From: Prinia subflava
Taxonomy: Eukaryota; Chordata; Aves; Passeriformes; Cisticolidae
Assembly: GCF_021018805.1 (NCBI RefSeq)
Contig: NC_086248.1
Coordinates: 96,495,239 to 96,559,238 of the forward strand
Reading direction: 5' to 3'
Length of the DNA stretch: 64,000 nt
Shown: positions 1-13,716 of the stretch, piece by piece
Position numbering within the stretch: the first letter of the stretch is position 1
How the letters are laid out: the number at the start of each line of letters is the position of its first letter
The notes under the pieces: generated by a model
What the model was told of the DNA's origin: nothing
Database searches by the model: none
The model's input: only the letters and a program-made list of their open reading frames with translations
Position numbers and translations under genes: made by a program

Positions 1-983
1 GAGAAAACTAGGACTGAATCACATCAGGAGGAGGATGGACAAGATGACCTTTTGAAGTCCTCTTCAGCCGTATTCCTGTAAGTCCACATTCAGTGACAGA
101 AAACACATCTGGACTGGAGCTGTTGGGGCTTAGGCATTCAAGTTAGAGAATTCTGGCATAAGTCTTTGGCTTGAGAAGAAGCCCAAGCAATTTTTATATT
201 GGGCTCTGTCTGCCATTAGTGATGTGATTCAATCATAAAATGGCTTATTCCCGCAACACAAATATAAAAGACCATGCCGGAGTAGGAATGCGAAGCTGCT
301 CTCATTATCACAGCTAAGTTCATTTTACAGCAAAGCAGTTTACTTTAAGACTTTTCCAGTAATCCAAGTCTAATTATGGAATCAATTTAAAACAATTTTG
401 TAATTAAAAGTACCTGCTGAAAATATCTCACAGGCTCAATAATTTAAATGATAGTGTTAAAAAGGTAATTAAAATTAAAAAGGCCGAATGAGGCTGGGTC
501 GCTCCTCCACTAGGAGAGTGCTGAAGGACGCTGCATTTGCAAACCCGAATCGCCAGCTTCCTTCCCCAAATTCCTGCTTTCCCCAGCTGCGTGGGGATTT
601 CGCACCAAGAGTAATCCAAGAGATGTCTGAGCGGACCGCGGCGGGGCAAGGCGGTTTTTTGGTTTTGTTGGTTTGTTTTTTTTTTTTCCTTTTTCTTTAA
701 ATTCAAAACATCACGCTGTTTCAAAATGAAGCTGTACTTACAGAGAGCCGGAGCTCCCTAGCCGGGGCCGGGGTGAGGCTCCCTCCTGCCGGGGGTCCCC
801 CCGCAGGGTGCCCAAGGCTGCGCGCCCCCGCGGCGGGCACGGGAGCGGGTGGGGGGCGCAGGGGGGGAACTTTCCCCGCTCCCCCCGGGCCGGGCCCGCG
901 GGGCCGGCTGGGGATGGGGTGGCGTGGCCGGGGCCGGGCGGAGGAGGGGACGGGGACGGGGCCGGGGCCCCTCACTCACTCAC
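1..983 (-). other. SUSD4: SUSD4 intron 1 (5' portion)
   Basis: This is intronic DNA directly downstream of the SUSD4 first coding exon. Positions 740-983 are still inside the CpG island; positions 1-700 are AT-rich with a T-rich tract at about 653-698. No exon, repeat family or RNA gene is recognised. Confidence 0.7.
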
Positions 984-1104
984 CGCCCGCCGCCGGCCCC
1001 GGGCCGAGGCTCAGCGCCAGCTGCAGCCACAGCGCCGCGGCCAGCGCCCGCCGCCGCGCCGCCGGGAGGGCACCGCCGCCGCTCGCCCGCTTCCCATGAC
1101 ACAT
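984..1104 (-). CDS. SUSD4: SUSD4, first coding exon (signal peptide)
   Basis: This is the first coding exon of sushi domain-containing protein 4, a type I membrane protein with complement-control (sushi) domains; only the N-terminal leader is encoded here. Read on the minus strand it starts MCHGKRASGGG and ends in a hydrophobic stretch ALAAALWLQLALSLGPGP, then GG. This matches the family's pattern of an M-x-H-G start, a variable low-complexity stretch, then an LW-x-QLAL-x-x-GP signal peptide ending in GG. The exon ends one base into a codon at a good donor (GTGAGTGAGTG on the minus strand, at 983 downward). The start at 1104 is chosen because it keeps the conserved MxHG. The frame stays open upstream but that part is GC-rich 5' UTR. 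The variable stretch is alanine/arginine-rich here, whereas in mammals I recall it as glutamine-rich. The remaining exons lie left of the window. Neighbour CAPN8 is on the same strand, as in mammals. Confidence 0.85.
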
Positions 1105-1500
1105 CTTCTGCCCGCCAAAGGCATCCGGTTCGCCGCCACCTGCAACGAGAGAGCCGCTCCGCCTCGCCGCTGCCCGGGGCTCCGCGCCGGCTCCGCGGGT
1201 CGCCCCCGCGCCGCCCCCGCCGGCCCCGGGACGCGCTCCCGCTCCCGCCCCCGCCCGCCCGGCCCCGCCGCTCCCCCGGCCCTGCCCGCCGCCGCCGCTA
1301 CCTGCGGGGGCCCCCCCGCCGGAGCCGGCGGTACCTCCGCGGCTGCTGCCGCCGCCTCCGCCGCTGCGGCTCGGCAGCCTGCCGGGGCCGGGCGGAGCGC
1401 ACACGCACGCACTCTCTCTCTCACACACACACGCTGACACGCACACAGGGACGCACTCCCCGCGCCGGCCGGCCCTACCTGCGAGCGGGGCAGCGGCAGC
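1105..1500 (-). other. SUSD4: SUSD4 5' UTR with a possible small intron
   Basis: Upstream of the SUSD4 start there is an acceptor-like TTGCAG just before position 1139 on the minus strand. Two donor-like CAG/GTAG sites have upstream exons ending at 1302 and 1479. A non-coding 5' exon spliced to the coding exon (984-1139) over a short intron is therefore possible. Both the sites and the spacing are weak evidence in such GC-rich DNA. Confidence 0.3.
1398..1448. repeat. CA/CT-rich simple repeat in the CpG island
   Basis: This is an imperfect microsatellite of CACACGCACGCA, CTCTCTCT and CACACACACA units within the SUSD4 5' region. It is likely to vary in length between individuals and may fall in the 5' UTR or proximal promoter. 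Confidence 0.75.
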
Positions 1501-3275
1501 CGCAGCGCGCTCCTGCCCGGCCCGCCCGCCCGGAGCGGGGGCGCGGGGAGCCGAGCCCAGCACGCATGGCAGCCGCGGGCACCGCCGCCCCCCGGGCACC
1601 CCGGGCACCCCGGCCCACCGCCGCGGGTAGGGGAAGGCGAAGTTAAGGCTTCGCGCCCGGTAGTTTCTGCTCGTTTTCACCTCCAACGGGGTTTCGTGGT
1701 GCGCAGCTCTGACGGAGCATCTTTTGGAATGCCCTGTGCTTCGTCACGTAGGCAGAGCGTTAGATACGAGGCACAGTTTAGCGGGGCTAGTGGCACTGCC
1801 GCGTCTTCGGCAGTTTTGGGGGGTGGGAGGGTGTATTCCTGAGCCCTGTCACTGTCAGCTGCCATTGGGGAAGGCAGGACGCCTGGGCCTGCCGGCTGGA
1901 GCAGTTCGCTGCTAGGAATCAGCATCCAGCTGTATTTAGTGAATCTGTGAAATTCACAGCCACGAATGACTCAATCAGAGACACGGTGTCGTGGCTGCAG
2001 CGGCTGTGGTAGCTCTGTGAGTCCTGGTGCCATTCCCAGTGTGCTGGTAGGGGTATTGCCCCTTTGCCCACTGCTGGGCATTGCACCTCTTCCCTTGCTC
2101 AGAGGTAGCAGAGGGTGTCCTCTAGCTGAAGACGACCCTGCTAAGCAGATGAAGGTGTTTGGCACACTCCTGGGACGCAGGAGGGGAACAAAACCATGGA
2201 TAAGGGAAGACACATTCGTAACAAAACATAGCTATGCTCAGTACAGATACAGACCCAAAGGTACGTGGGATAATATTAACAGCGTGTGGACACAGCACAT
2301 CCTGATGCTTCAAAGGTAATAGTAAAAACTGGTAAAGTTGAAGTCCTTTTCAAGTGTCTCAGCTACGTGATGCTGTCTTTTCCAAGTTAAAACTTAGGGC
2401 TCTTCAGGAGAGATTTTAGTTCAAATCATGTATCAGTTCAAAGGCCAGCAAAAGAAGCACAGATCTTTATCTCCCCTGGAGAAAATGGGCATCTCGCAGT
2501 GAAATGCAGGTATTCTGCTAAGAACGGGAAAGTATGTGGCCAATTTTCAGCTGAGAGAATGTATTATCTCTGAAATACCTTTGCTTCTCCTTTTAAACAG
2601 GAAAATTTGGAAACTATAGAGCATTTTCAGCAAGCGTCATTTCCTGGTCAGGTCAGTTTTCATGTCCCCAGCCAGCCCAAAGAGGGAGTTCAGCAAACAC
2701 GGCACAGGCACAGTTACATGATAGAAGTGCTCCCCAGAGGAAATAAGCCCCTGACTACTACAAGTGCCAGGACAGAGCAACAGTGCAGCAACTCCTATTA
2801 TCTGTAATAAGAGGATCTTTATGTTACTGGTCTGGTGGCTTTCATTTTTGAAATCAAAATAGCAAAAGATAGTGTCCTGAGCAATCTGATGCTATTCGTG
2901 TTCTCCATCAGTTAAAATGCGAGGTGCTGGGTGCAATGTCTACCTTCAGTGTGGGTGGAGCACCCAGACACTCCTGAGGAGGAGGAGGCAAGTGAACTAA
3001 TATCTGTCAGTGCTGATAGGGAATACTTAACCCTTGTTTCTGCCATTTACTCCTATCCCCACGTGTGCAGCTGCACCTCTGACACCATTCAGCCTGGGGA
3101 AGGACAACTGAGTGCTCCAGGCACCTGTCAGCTACCCCACCTGAACAGGAGCACCACTGCTCCAAACAGCACCAGGAAATCAAGGTTTCCTTGTGCAGCA
3201 GCTCTTCTTCAGAATCTTAATGAGCTGTAAAAATTCACCTCTTGCTGAGCAGGGCACGTATGTGCAAGGTGGTGG

Positions 3276-3321
3276 CAGTGGCTGAAGGGGCTGGGGGGAC
3301 TGCCCCCCCAGTGGCTGAAGG
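3276..3321. repeat. Short direct repeat around a G/C hairpin
   Basis: A 13-base unit CAGTGGCTGAAGG occurs at 3276-3288 and 3309-3321. Between them is a short self-complementary run, CTGGGGGG followed by CCCCCCAG. This is a local duplication with hairpin potential and no known role. Confidence 0.6.
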
Positions 3322-5005
3322 AGTTTAGTGGGAATCTGTGTCAGTCAAGAGCAGGGAAGGGCTCCTGCAGCCTGGAAAAGCCTAAACTGAGTGAGGAGCA
3401 GCAAAAGCTGGAGGAGGATGAAGCCTGAGGCAACCCCGACCACAGAGAGGCAGAGGGAAAGGAGCAGCATCGCTTTGGCTTGGACTTTGTTTCTGGAAGG
3501 GATGGATGGATTGCCTGAAGGGCTACAACCGCTCTGTGACCAAATCTGACATCTGTAATCAATTTTAGTGCATCCTCCTGAGCTGAAGTGGGGCCAGAGC
3601 AGTGATCAGCAGCGGGCTGGGCCCGAAGCTCTGAGCTGCTGTTACACAGCACAGATAGTAAAATACAGGGGGATTTGTCCCCTGCTTATCCCACCCAGAT
3701 GTCACAATTTCTGTGCCTTCCTACACTTGGCTGGCCCTCCACTATTTTTTTTTAAAGCAAGTTACAGTTGAGCCTCAAAGCTGTGGGGACTAACCCTGAA
3801 TTGCCCCTGGTGGGGGGATAAACCCTCCCTGGTGCTGATGCAGATGGGCTGGAAACAAGTCCGAGAGATGATGAGACTTTTTGGTTTTTTGCTTTGTGTG
3901 TTGTCACAAAGCTGCTTCCATCTCCCTTTGCTGCTTCTGCAGCTAAAAATGCCACCCCTCAGAATGAAGGTGAGGAGTGCCAGTGCTCATCTGCACCCTC
4001 CAGGCTCAGGCTCCTGTTGTTTGGGTCCAGGAGCATGGAGGTGGTGGTGGGAACGGGGGAAGATCAGGTCTTGCTCGTGGCAGGCTGTGGGTGCTGCCGT
4101 GTGGGGAGAGGCGTTCCTGGCCAGCTTCACTCCCCTCGGAGGAGAGGCTTCAGCTCCGCTCCAGCTGGTGCACACAGTCAGTTCCTGGCTGCTTCCAGCA
4201 AGTGCAAGGTGGGCATCCCAGCCAGATTCTGGCTGGCTGTGGACTTACAGCTCATCTTCTCCTGGGGTTTTGTAATTGCCTTCATGAATAAACAATTGTG
4301 TGTATAACTCCTGTAGTTGCAGGATTTTAATTTTGCCTTGCCATACACATTCATCTGCTTCATTCTCTTGTTTTTATTTTCTCACATCCCCCTTTTTAGT
4401 TGATTATCTTATCCTGAGGTTTGTACTGGATAAAAAGCTAGATTGGAAAATTCATTTAAATGCATCCAACCCAAAATAGTGGCCCCTTACTCCAAGCCAA
4501 GTGACAAGAGCAGCAAAATTGACACTGCCCAGGACTAGGAATATAAAGGCCATGCCCACCCTACACAGCATTTGGCCCTGAGTCCTGGATGTAATGCAAT
4601 AATTTTCTCTCTGTGTCAGGAACTAGGGACTATCTTTCAAAGCACCCAAGGCAATGTGAGAGTCTGTGGCATCCCCAGTCCAAGTGGTGCCCTTGCAACG
4701 TGAACCTGTGTTGCACAGCTGCTGCCATGGCACATGGAAGTGTTCAAGAATGCTCAAAAACCAGGACAAAAGTGGGACAGGAGCAGCCAAATCTGCTGTA
4801 GTCTCATTCACACTGCTCATTGGGAAGGTGTCTGGACTAAATTATTTCCAGAACTGCCAACATGTTTTGTTTCAAAGGGAACAAATTCATTGACTCAAAA
4901 AAAAAGAGCTAGGGAATGAATGAGCTCACCCAGTCCTCCACCATCCTGACAGGAAGCGGGGGAGAATTGGGGAAAAAAAGAGAAGAAAGTCATGGGTTGA
5001 AATCA

Positions 5006-5046
5006 GAACAATTTAATAATTGAGATAAGAACAGTTTAATAATTGA
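5006..5046. repeat. 23-base imperfect tandem duplication
   Basis: GAACAATTTAATAATTGA is followed 23 bases later by GAACAGTTTAATAATTGA. This is a simple AT-rich tandem duplication. Confidence 0.7.
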
Positions 5047-5107
5047 AACAAAGTAAAATATAGTAAGAATACTAATGATAATAATAATTAGAATGAAAAA
5101 GATGGAC

Positions 5108-5127
5108 AGAGAGAGAGAGAGAGAGAG
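5108..5127. repeat. (GA)n microsatellite
   Basis: About ten uninterrupted GA units. Confidence 0.9.
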
Positions 5128-8100
5128 GAATAAGCCCCAAGAGAAACAAGTGATGCACAACACAGTTGCTCACCATCCTCTGACTGATGCCTAACAACGA
5201 TTGGTCCCTCCTGGCCAATTCCCCCCAGTTTATGTCCTGAGCATGACTCTTTATGGTGTGGAATATCCTTTGGCCAGCTCAGGTCAGCTGCCCTGGCTGT
5301 GCTCCCTCGTGGCTTCTTGTGCAGCTCCTCGTTGGCAGAGTATGGGAAACAGAAAAGTCTTGGTTTAGAGTAAGCACTACTCAGCAACAACTAAAATATC
5401 AGTGTATTGTCAACACTCTTCTCATACTGAACCCAAAACACAGCACTTACCACCCACTAAGAGGAAAATCAGCTCTGTCCCAGCCAAGCCCATGACACTG
5501 TGGTAGGAGTCAGCTGGAAAGGAGGCTTTGTGGTCCAAATCCTTGGCTACCTAACACTCTGGTTGGCCTCAGTGCATGCATGAGTGGTCATGCATATCTT
5601 TAATTTGCTAGCAAAATGTAACTCAAAATGGTGGGTGTTGGATTAAGTGTTTGGGGATTTTAATTATTACATTAAGATATTCCTTCTCCACGTTTTACCT
5701 GCTCAAAAACAAGGCTGGAAGGAATTGTCCTGGGGATGTGGCTGTTGGGTAGGTAAGTCTCATCCTTTAATTGGACTCCAGAAAGAGTGAAAAGGCAGTG
5801 GTGAGGATTGTAGCTGAGGGTGAAGAGAGGATTTATCTGAAGCAGTGTGGGCCTGTAAAAAAAGACCCCAGGGCATGTTAGTGACAGTTGACTGAGTAAA
5901 GGGGTGGTCAGTCCATGGGGAAAAGAACAGCCTAACCCAGAAGTCTGCAATTAATTATTTTAAAATATAAAATTACAATGACTGGCATTGAGATTTGGCT
6001 GCAGAACATCAATCCAGACTGCAAGTACATATTGTTGCAAAACATCCTCCAGACCTCCTGGCCACAGAGCAGCTCCTCATTTCATCAGCCACAAGGAAGA
6101 GCTGTTGCCTCCAGCTCACAGGTATTTATTGGTGTAAACACAATTCTGCACACAAAATTAAGAAGAGAAGCTCAAGCATCATCTAACAAAATGCAGGGAG
6201 CTGCTAAAGGGAGTTCTGAATGTCTTGGAAGGCACAAACTATTCAGGGCTATTATAAGATTCATAAAGACCTTGTTGTGTCCTTATGAAAGATAATAGCC
6301 TGAGATATGCTGTAGTACTTGTATTCTTAACAGGCTCGAGCTTTCAAGCATTTTCAAGTAAAAACTCATTTGTTGAACTCCCTTATATATCAGATAAGGC
6401 ATTCAGTCACTTCCTTCATACCTGGAGTACACCGTATTTCCCTTTGAACTTAGAAATATTAATGAGCTGATATTTCACAAAAACAAGGTGTGCATGGGTG
6501 ACCTGGGGAAATGCCCATTATTAAAGTGTGTAAGAATAAATAGATCCTTTGCAAAGAAAGGTTTTGTCTTCTTAGATGTTAGTGGTGATGTCTTACTGTT
6601 AATATTTGGGAATTAACGAGTTCCTGAGTGCTTTCCAATCTATTCCCAAGTGTGCTCTGGCCCCCAGAAGGGTCCTTCTGGAGACCCTCCTCTTCACCCT
6701 GACGTTGCTTTTGCTTGATTCTGCAGGAGACTGACCCCCTACACGTCTCTGGGTAGATTTGCATTGGAACACTTGATTTCATCATTTCCCTCCATCCATG
6801 TCCAAAAAGATCAGCTCTCTCACCTCCCTCAGCCTGAAGAGGGTGATTGCTGGACACGCAGCAATTGCAGGGATTGCAGGAAAGCAATTATTCTAAACAG
6901 GGTACTTTAAGGTGATTGCTTATAAGAGAGGCTTCCCTCGTAAATGTGCTTTCAAAAACAGGTAAGCCATTAGGAGGATAATTATTTTGATGAATTCTGA
7001 ACCACTAACAGTTATGATGGCTCAAGAAAAGCAGCCCTAAAATTGTAGAGTCCTGATTCTGCAGATGGTAAATAGTGCTGGGTCCTTTAAAATCCTACCA
7101 AATTCAAAGGAGAGCTGAAGGCATTCATTTTCTCACAAAGTTGGGATGTAAGAAGAACTTTTCTCTTCCCTAAACATAATCACTCTTGTTTTGAAGGGAG
7201 CAGGGGATAACCCGAAGAAAATGACAGGAATATGAAAGGGGAATTCTTTTTCCTTCACTGAGCCTTTAGTACTCACAGCCATAAACTCACATCTGGGACC
7301 AATACACAAACATTAATAACCAGCCATCAGTGTAGTTTTACCAATTAGTGCTAATTACATTTCATTAGACCAACTGGCAGTGTAGGAAGGATGGAGTTTG
7401 AACTACTTTTTTCTTTCCTACTGACCTACATAACTAATGAAAAGTTTTAGGTAACAGAAAACCACGTTTTACTGATATTTCCATCAACACAGTTTAGAGG
7501 ACATCACAGAAATAAATGATACCTGGCTAATTGGAGAACTGGACCAAATCACACTTACTGAGAGGCCAATTCTTCAGCCAAACACATGGAGATTTTTGTA
7601 TTCTTCTGATTGCAGCCAAATTACTCTTGCCACTAGTCCTGTGACTACATTTGGCCCTTGCTTTCCAGTAAACAGTAATTTAAAGCAGAAGAATGTAAAA
7701 TGAAACAATTGCAGGAGCTGAAACAATTTAAATGGGATATGAGTGCTTTTCATTTCATCCCCCCAGACCAGAAGAGGCTCGAAAACACAAAATGCAGCAT
7801 ACAGTGTTTGATTTGCAACACCATTCTAAGCCCTGGATGATATTCATCACCCTTAAGTATAAACTCATGATGGATTTCCCTATGCCCACAGCACACTTGG
7901 CACAGTTCATTTCCTTTGCATTATGATACCCCAAGTTCTGCATAAGAGGACTCCAGTGTCTTTCACCTCCAGCTTACAAGTTCATTACTCACTGGCCTGT
8001 TTAAACCAAGGTACTCAGCCCCATCCATTTACCCTCTGGAAAAGTTCCAAAATCCCACTTTCTGACCTTTTCATCAGTCTGGCAGAAGCAGACCTGAGTG

Positions 8101-9778
8101 CCATGGTGCCTTTGGGGTGGGCAGCACAGTCCCTGGCACAGGGACAGCAGGACACAAATTCCTGCCCACCACTGCCTGAACTTACAGCTACAGCCAAGTC
8201 TCACAGACTCAGCTCCCCCAAAGGGCACCTACATCCAAAATTTCAGCCTCCAGACCCCAGCTCAGCTGCAGTTTAAGTCAAAGGCCCTTCACTATCTCTT
8301 AGCAAACATTCCCAGGAGTTTGTGCTTGTGTTTCAGGCTGTGGGCTCAGCCCTGGCAGCAGGGATCTTGTGGGTTGTTTGGTAGGGTTGCACCTCTGTGT
8401 GCTGGATTCACAGAAGCTTTCACAATGCTTCTGATAAGCAAAATGTCTTTCAAACCAGAAGGGATGTGCCTGCCTTTGTCCAAACAGAGAAGCTGAGCTT
8501 TCCACTCAGGTGCAGAAGAAATCGGCCTCCACGGCCCTTGGATTCTGGCCCTTGCATCTCATGTCTCTGCAGAGTTGGTGTAGACAGAGTGTGTTTGCCT
8601 AGAAGCATTTAACTAAGCCATGTAGAAAAGTAAAGAATTGTGCACTACCTTTTCCCTTGCATGGAGAGCAGCTTTATGTATTCCTTGAGGACACAAGGAA
8701 AGAAGAATAAGGAATCGCAGCAGAGCCCCCATGGGAGAACAGAATGAGAGAGCTGAAGCAGATGTGCTCAAACATATTCTTTGAAAAGCTGTGACAAAAA
8801 TAGAGCAGCTGGTTGAGAACCCTTCCAGTGCAAATATCTGTACCTTTACAATCCTAAAGGTAGAATAACAGAAAAAGTTAAAATGTCACAATTTTATAGT
8901 GCTGCATAATGACTTCCTAGGATGTTGAGATTTTTTTATATTGAGTCCTAACTAAATGCCGTGCAAAATCTGAGCTCCATAACATATGGTCAAATGTGAA
9001 TTCAGAGAATTAAGAATTAATTTACATGCATCTTATGTATTCTGTGTCTACACATTTTTTATGTTTCTTGGTAGGCATACAGCAATTTGCATTAACTTCA
9101 TTTCCTAGCAAAACCATGGAAAAGCTGCAACAGGATAGTTCTTTCAGTGTTACACTAGAATTTTTGTAACTTCCTCTGGCATCTGTTCTGATGCACATAC
9201 TAAAACCCACCAGTATTTGGCTCCAAAACTGTTCCAAAAGTCCACAGTGTGAAGCAGCCACGTAGTGTGAATTAGTGCAGCCAGAAGAAAGGGATCAGAA
9301 AGATCCTAGACATAATTCAATATGAACAGGCCTTGAAGATGCAGAGATTTGGATTTGAGCTGTTTTCATCTCTAATTTCCATGTTTATTTTCTACCTTTT
9401 TCACACAGACACAAAAATAACTCTCTCTGCTGTAGCCACATTACCACTGAGTTGTGCCAATTGTATCAGCTGTTCATCTGGCTCAGTACAGGCAACAGTT
9501 CAGGTTTGCTCAGGTTTCTCCCTGCATGTGATCCTTTCCTTCCTTTTTGCTGATGCATCCTTGTAGTTTAATATCTGTCAGCTCTTATCAGGTGAGATAA
9601 TAACAAATCTAAAGCTGTCTGGAAAATACATGATCACCATTCCTGCTTGCTGTTGCCACCCTGAAATTCATAGCAACAAGAGGATTAGCTTGAATTGAAG
9701 ACTAAACAAGATTAGGTTCGATTAGCTATTCTCCTTTAGCAAAAGAAACTCTAAACAAATCAAACCCCCAAACAAACA

Positions 9779-9813
9779 AATATATATATATTTCTTTTTT
9801 ATTTATATATATC
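9779..9813. repeat. (TA)n-rich simple repeat
   Basis: Two short TATATATA runs flank a T-rich spacer. Confidence 0.7.
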
Positions 9814-12800
9814 TCAGCAGTTCCTAAAAGGAGGGGTGCAAGAAGGTCAGGAAAAGCCCAGCCAGCCCTGAAGGTTCTGTCCTTTGGGGGCTGTCCCTGC
9901 CCTCTCTGCTCCACAGAGGCGAAGCTGTGGGTGGAGAGCAACAGAAGGTGGGAGAAGAGGGTCAGGAAAAGGGAAATTGTTGGAATTGGGGTGAGTTACC
10001 CAGTGATAATCTCTTTGGGAACAGAAAACATGGACATGAGAGCAAACCCTCCACAGTCTGGAAAAGGAGAGGGCAGCAGCCTGCCAGGGACACTTTGTTG
10101 CAAGTGGCAACAGCCTGGATTGGAAAGATCTCTGAAATGGGGCTGCTTTCCTCTGTTCTTCATGTCCCTGCCTTTTCTGCACAAGGTCTGCTGCCTCCCC
10201 CAGGGACAGCAGGTCCCCAAAGCAATGGCTGAAACCCAGCCTAGCTGCACAGAGAAAGGAATTCTGCCTTTTTTTGTCACGCATAAGATGACTTTCAGAT
10301 ATTTAGATCCCCATGGGAGCCATCTAATTCTTCATGCTTGCTAATGAAAAGCAAATCCAGCCAGGTTTAGTCTTCCTCAACAGATTAATTGTCATAATAT
10401 TAATTACTCCTTTTTATGAAGTTTAGTGCCATTTAAAGCTTTGCCCTTCTTTGTACTTAGGTGTTAAGGCTATATTATTTATATGTGATTGGACTGTTTA
10501 AAGTGTAAAAGACAAACTGAAACATAAACTAACTTTTTTTTGGTATAGCAATGCCAATACATTTTTTGGTGCAATAAAGCATCAGGTATTGAATACATGA
10601 ATGGGACAGTGTGTGGTGGTGAGATGGCAAGAACTTCACATGACAGGCTTTCAAAATCTAATGCTGATTACATCTTCATCAGCTCAGAACTTCCTCGTGC
10701 CCCTGACCTCTCTATTTCTCTCAGTTGCCCCACTATATTTTGTATGCTGAAACTGATTAGTGTCTGGTAAAACCAAGGTTTCCATGATATCCAGTTTGCT
10801 TGTGTTAGTTTGGTCAAACACTCGGTTACTTTCCATGTGAAAATAAGATTTCCAACTATCCAAAGTGAATTTGTCAACTTCAGCTCACAAACAATGATTT
10901 CTCAGAGGGTTGTGGTTTTTTTCACTTGGATTTCCCCTGACCCTCATTTGGAGTCCCTTCATAACTGTACTTTTTCTCATGAAAATACTTCAATAGCACA
11001 TTTGAAGCAGTTCACAAGATTCTTCAAGGTAAGAGCGAGGTCTTCAAATTTCTCACACTGAGAGCATCAAAAAGGAGCTTGTCTGAGCAGCTCCAGGGCC
11101 ACCTGGCACGGAGAAGGCTGAGCAGGGGCAGGACCCCTGGGTGGTCTAGGTGATCATTCAATGATTCTGTGACTCTGTCCTGTGACAGGGCATGCCTGAG
11201 CTGGTGGCCCCTGTGACCTGGACCTGCCCCAGCCACCTCTGTGCTCACCACTGCTGTGGCACTAAGGGAAAGCCTTGCTGGGCAGAGAAGGCTTGGCTCA
11301 GCTTGCTCCTGCATCGTGAGCAGCAGGGAGAGGAGGGGTTTGAGTCCCCACCTTGGCAGCCACTGCCAGCAGCCGGGCTCTGCTGAGCTCCTGTGCAGGG
11401 AGGGAGAAGCCTGTGCTGGGGTGGAAAAGGCTTTGCTCAGTCCTGACGAAAAAAAGGCAGGAAGAAACAGACATTCCTCTCTTAAGAGGTGGTTCTTTCT
11501 CTTCTTTGGAGCTACAAACTTCACAGTTGAGAGGTTCATAGTAGCCCCTTTTTCAAAGGGATTTCTCCACCAGCCCCAGCACAGGGCTGTCCTGCCCCTA
11601 AGGAAAATCCCAAACTGCCTTGTGCCCAGCCTGAAAGGAACTGAAAGTTTTCACTGTCACGTCTTTCTGTCCCTCCTCCATTCCCCCACTTGATAAATTC
11701 TCATCTATGATTGATCGTTATATGTTGCCCTTATTTATTGGTTGTGTATCACTGCTTATCCCTAATTACTGCTTTCATTTTTTTTTCAGAATCTGGCTTT
11801 CGGGCAATGCTGTCATCTTTCTTGGTACTGGAATCACAGCTTTTTGGCTGTTTAATGAGCTCTTCTTGAAAGAGATCACAGTTCTCCATCACATTTGCTC
11901 CTTCTGAGTTGTTTTTCTCACTATCACTGTCTTCATCTGTGGGAAACTAGTCTTTCTGAAACACTAAAAATGTGTCAAAGTCTGTTTTCTTTTTGCCCAT
12001 TGTAAATACTGGCAGGCAGTGATTACCAGTCCATGGCTGACCACTGAGCTTTACCTGTAACAGAAGGGTCCAGACTAGATTTGTTTGGGAGGGGTGTTCA
12101 AGATTAGAAAGTTACACTTGTAACTTTAGAAAAAAAATGCCTTTGGAATAGTCTTGAAGGATATTGCAACTCTTTCCTTACACAAAGATTATGAAGAAGA
12201 GGGTGACTGTAAAGTTTTGTTGTAACTGATTTGAATCCAGGAGTTCTTGTTCAGTCCATCATAGTCAAGTCAGAAATTATTTTTCTAACATTTGAGACTG
12301 TTTGGGTAGCAGGTTGTATTTCAGCTGATGATTTATTTATAAATTGGAGGAAAAGGATTATTTATGACTGCAAATGCAGGATAAATTGTGAAATTTTACC
12401 TACAACCAGAGTTACAAAACTTCAGCATATATTTTATTCACAGGCTTCCTTCCTTTTACATTATTTAGCAAACATAACGGCATCTCATTATATGTGGTCT
12501 TTGCCCCAAAGAGTTTGCAGTCTCATTCAGGCACCAAAGATTTTTTAGCAGAGGAAAGCATAATGAAGTAATTAGTTTTGAAATAAACAGACATCACTGC
12601 AGATTAGAGAGGATGCACATTAAATTAAGGCATCATCCAGAACCCTTCTCCTGCAAGGCAGGTGTTCTGCACCAGTCATGGCTAAAGAAAGGACTTCACT
12701 GGAAGCAGAGACATTTCCCTTTGGATTAAGAGCGTGAAGTCATTTTATCCATGCCAAGATCTTAAGGCCATCAGTAAAGCTGGGAGTGATTTCAAAAGCC

Positions 12801-13675
12801 ATACATTATGTTTAACCCTCCTGACAATGCACTCAGAGCATTTCCCCGTGGTTTGATTTTGCTGGGAGCTGAAACCACGGAGGTGCTCAGTCCTCAGGCA
12901 GAGTTATTCCACCACAGCTCAGTGCCATTTACCACGCCTCATCATACAGACAGTCCCTGAATGCAAATGGGAAGAATAATTTCATTAAAGCATTTTTGCA
13001 ACTGCATAATTTTGGTAATTAAAACCTTTACTTATACCTATTCAAGAATGAGCAGAATATTATATTAATGCACTGCACTTATTAAATTTTTAAGGTTGAC
13101 TGGTAAATTTAGGGGTGATGCAAGACATAGTTAAACACCTTTGAGGAAAAAATGGTCAAACAGCATTTTGATTAGTACAAATATGCAGGAATTGTCTCCT
13201 CAAATTTAGTTTGGTGGGAACAGATGGGCTTTTCCATGTATCTGATTCTATGCCTTTTTTTGCTGTGCTTCAGATGTTTCTGAGGCACAGGTGTTTCTAG
13301 GCAACATTTAGAGAATTCCCAGAGGAGAAATATCAGCATAGGAAAAGCAAAACTTAAAGCTGCCTGACCCAGCCCCTGTACTGAGTTAGCATGTTGTCTA
13401 CTTCTTCAGTCATTCAAGGCCAAAGAAATACACTTATTTATTTCTTTGGGCTTTGTGTCAAGCTTTTAGGTTATGATTTGCAAAAACAGTGGGAAACCCA
13501 AACAGAGCAAAGCCCAAGAGACATGTAATGAAGACATTCATCAAATACTGATAATCATTCTGTCATCTCCATAAGCATGGAGAGGACACAGAAAACAAAT
13601 GCAACAAAGCATATGCAGTACATTAAAATCCTGATGTTATATATATTTTATCCTGTCAAAAAAACCTGGATATCT

Positions 13676-13716
13676 CACATACACACACACACAAAAAAAA
13701 AAAAAAAACAAAAAAC
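13676..13716. repeat. Compound (CA)n-(A)n microsatellite
   Basis: Eight CA units run directly into a 16-base A tract and then an A-rich tail. This could be the tail of a decayed retroposon, but no body is recognisable upstream. Confidence 0.85.

Larger units (their letters stand above)
740..1690 (-). promoter_or_regulatory. SUSD4: CpG island / SUSD4 promoter region
   Basis: About 950 bases are extremely rich in G, C and CpG, in sharp contrast with the AT-rich flanks. The block spans the SUSD4 first coding exon and its upstream region, as expected of a broad CpG-island promoter without a TATA box. It contains runs of GC-box-like GGGCGG/CCGCCC. The many overlapping ORFs here on both strands are a by-product of low stop-codon frequency. 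Exact transcription starts cannot be read from sequence. Confidence 0.8.

Noticed and set aside
808..1686. Long overlapping ORFs up to 265 codons on both strands in the CpG island
   Set aside because: They result from GC-rich DNA with few stop codons. Only the last 40 codons of the minus-strand frame ending at 976 match a known protein (SUSD4).
11145..11180. ATGATTCTGTGACTCTG resembling the CR1 3' end
   Set aside because: Only about 17 bases match and no CR1 body precedes it, so chance or an unrecoverable relic.
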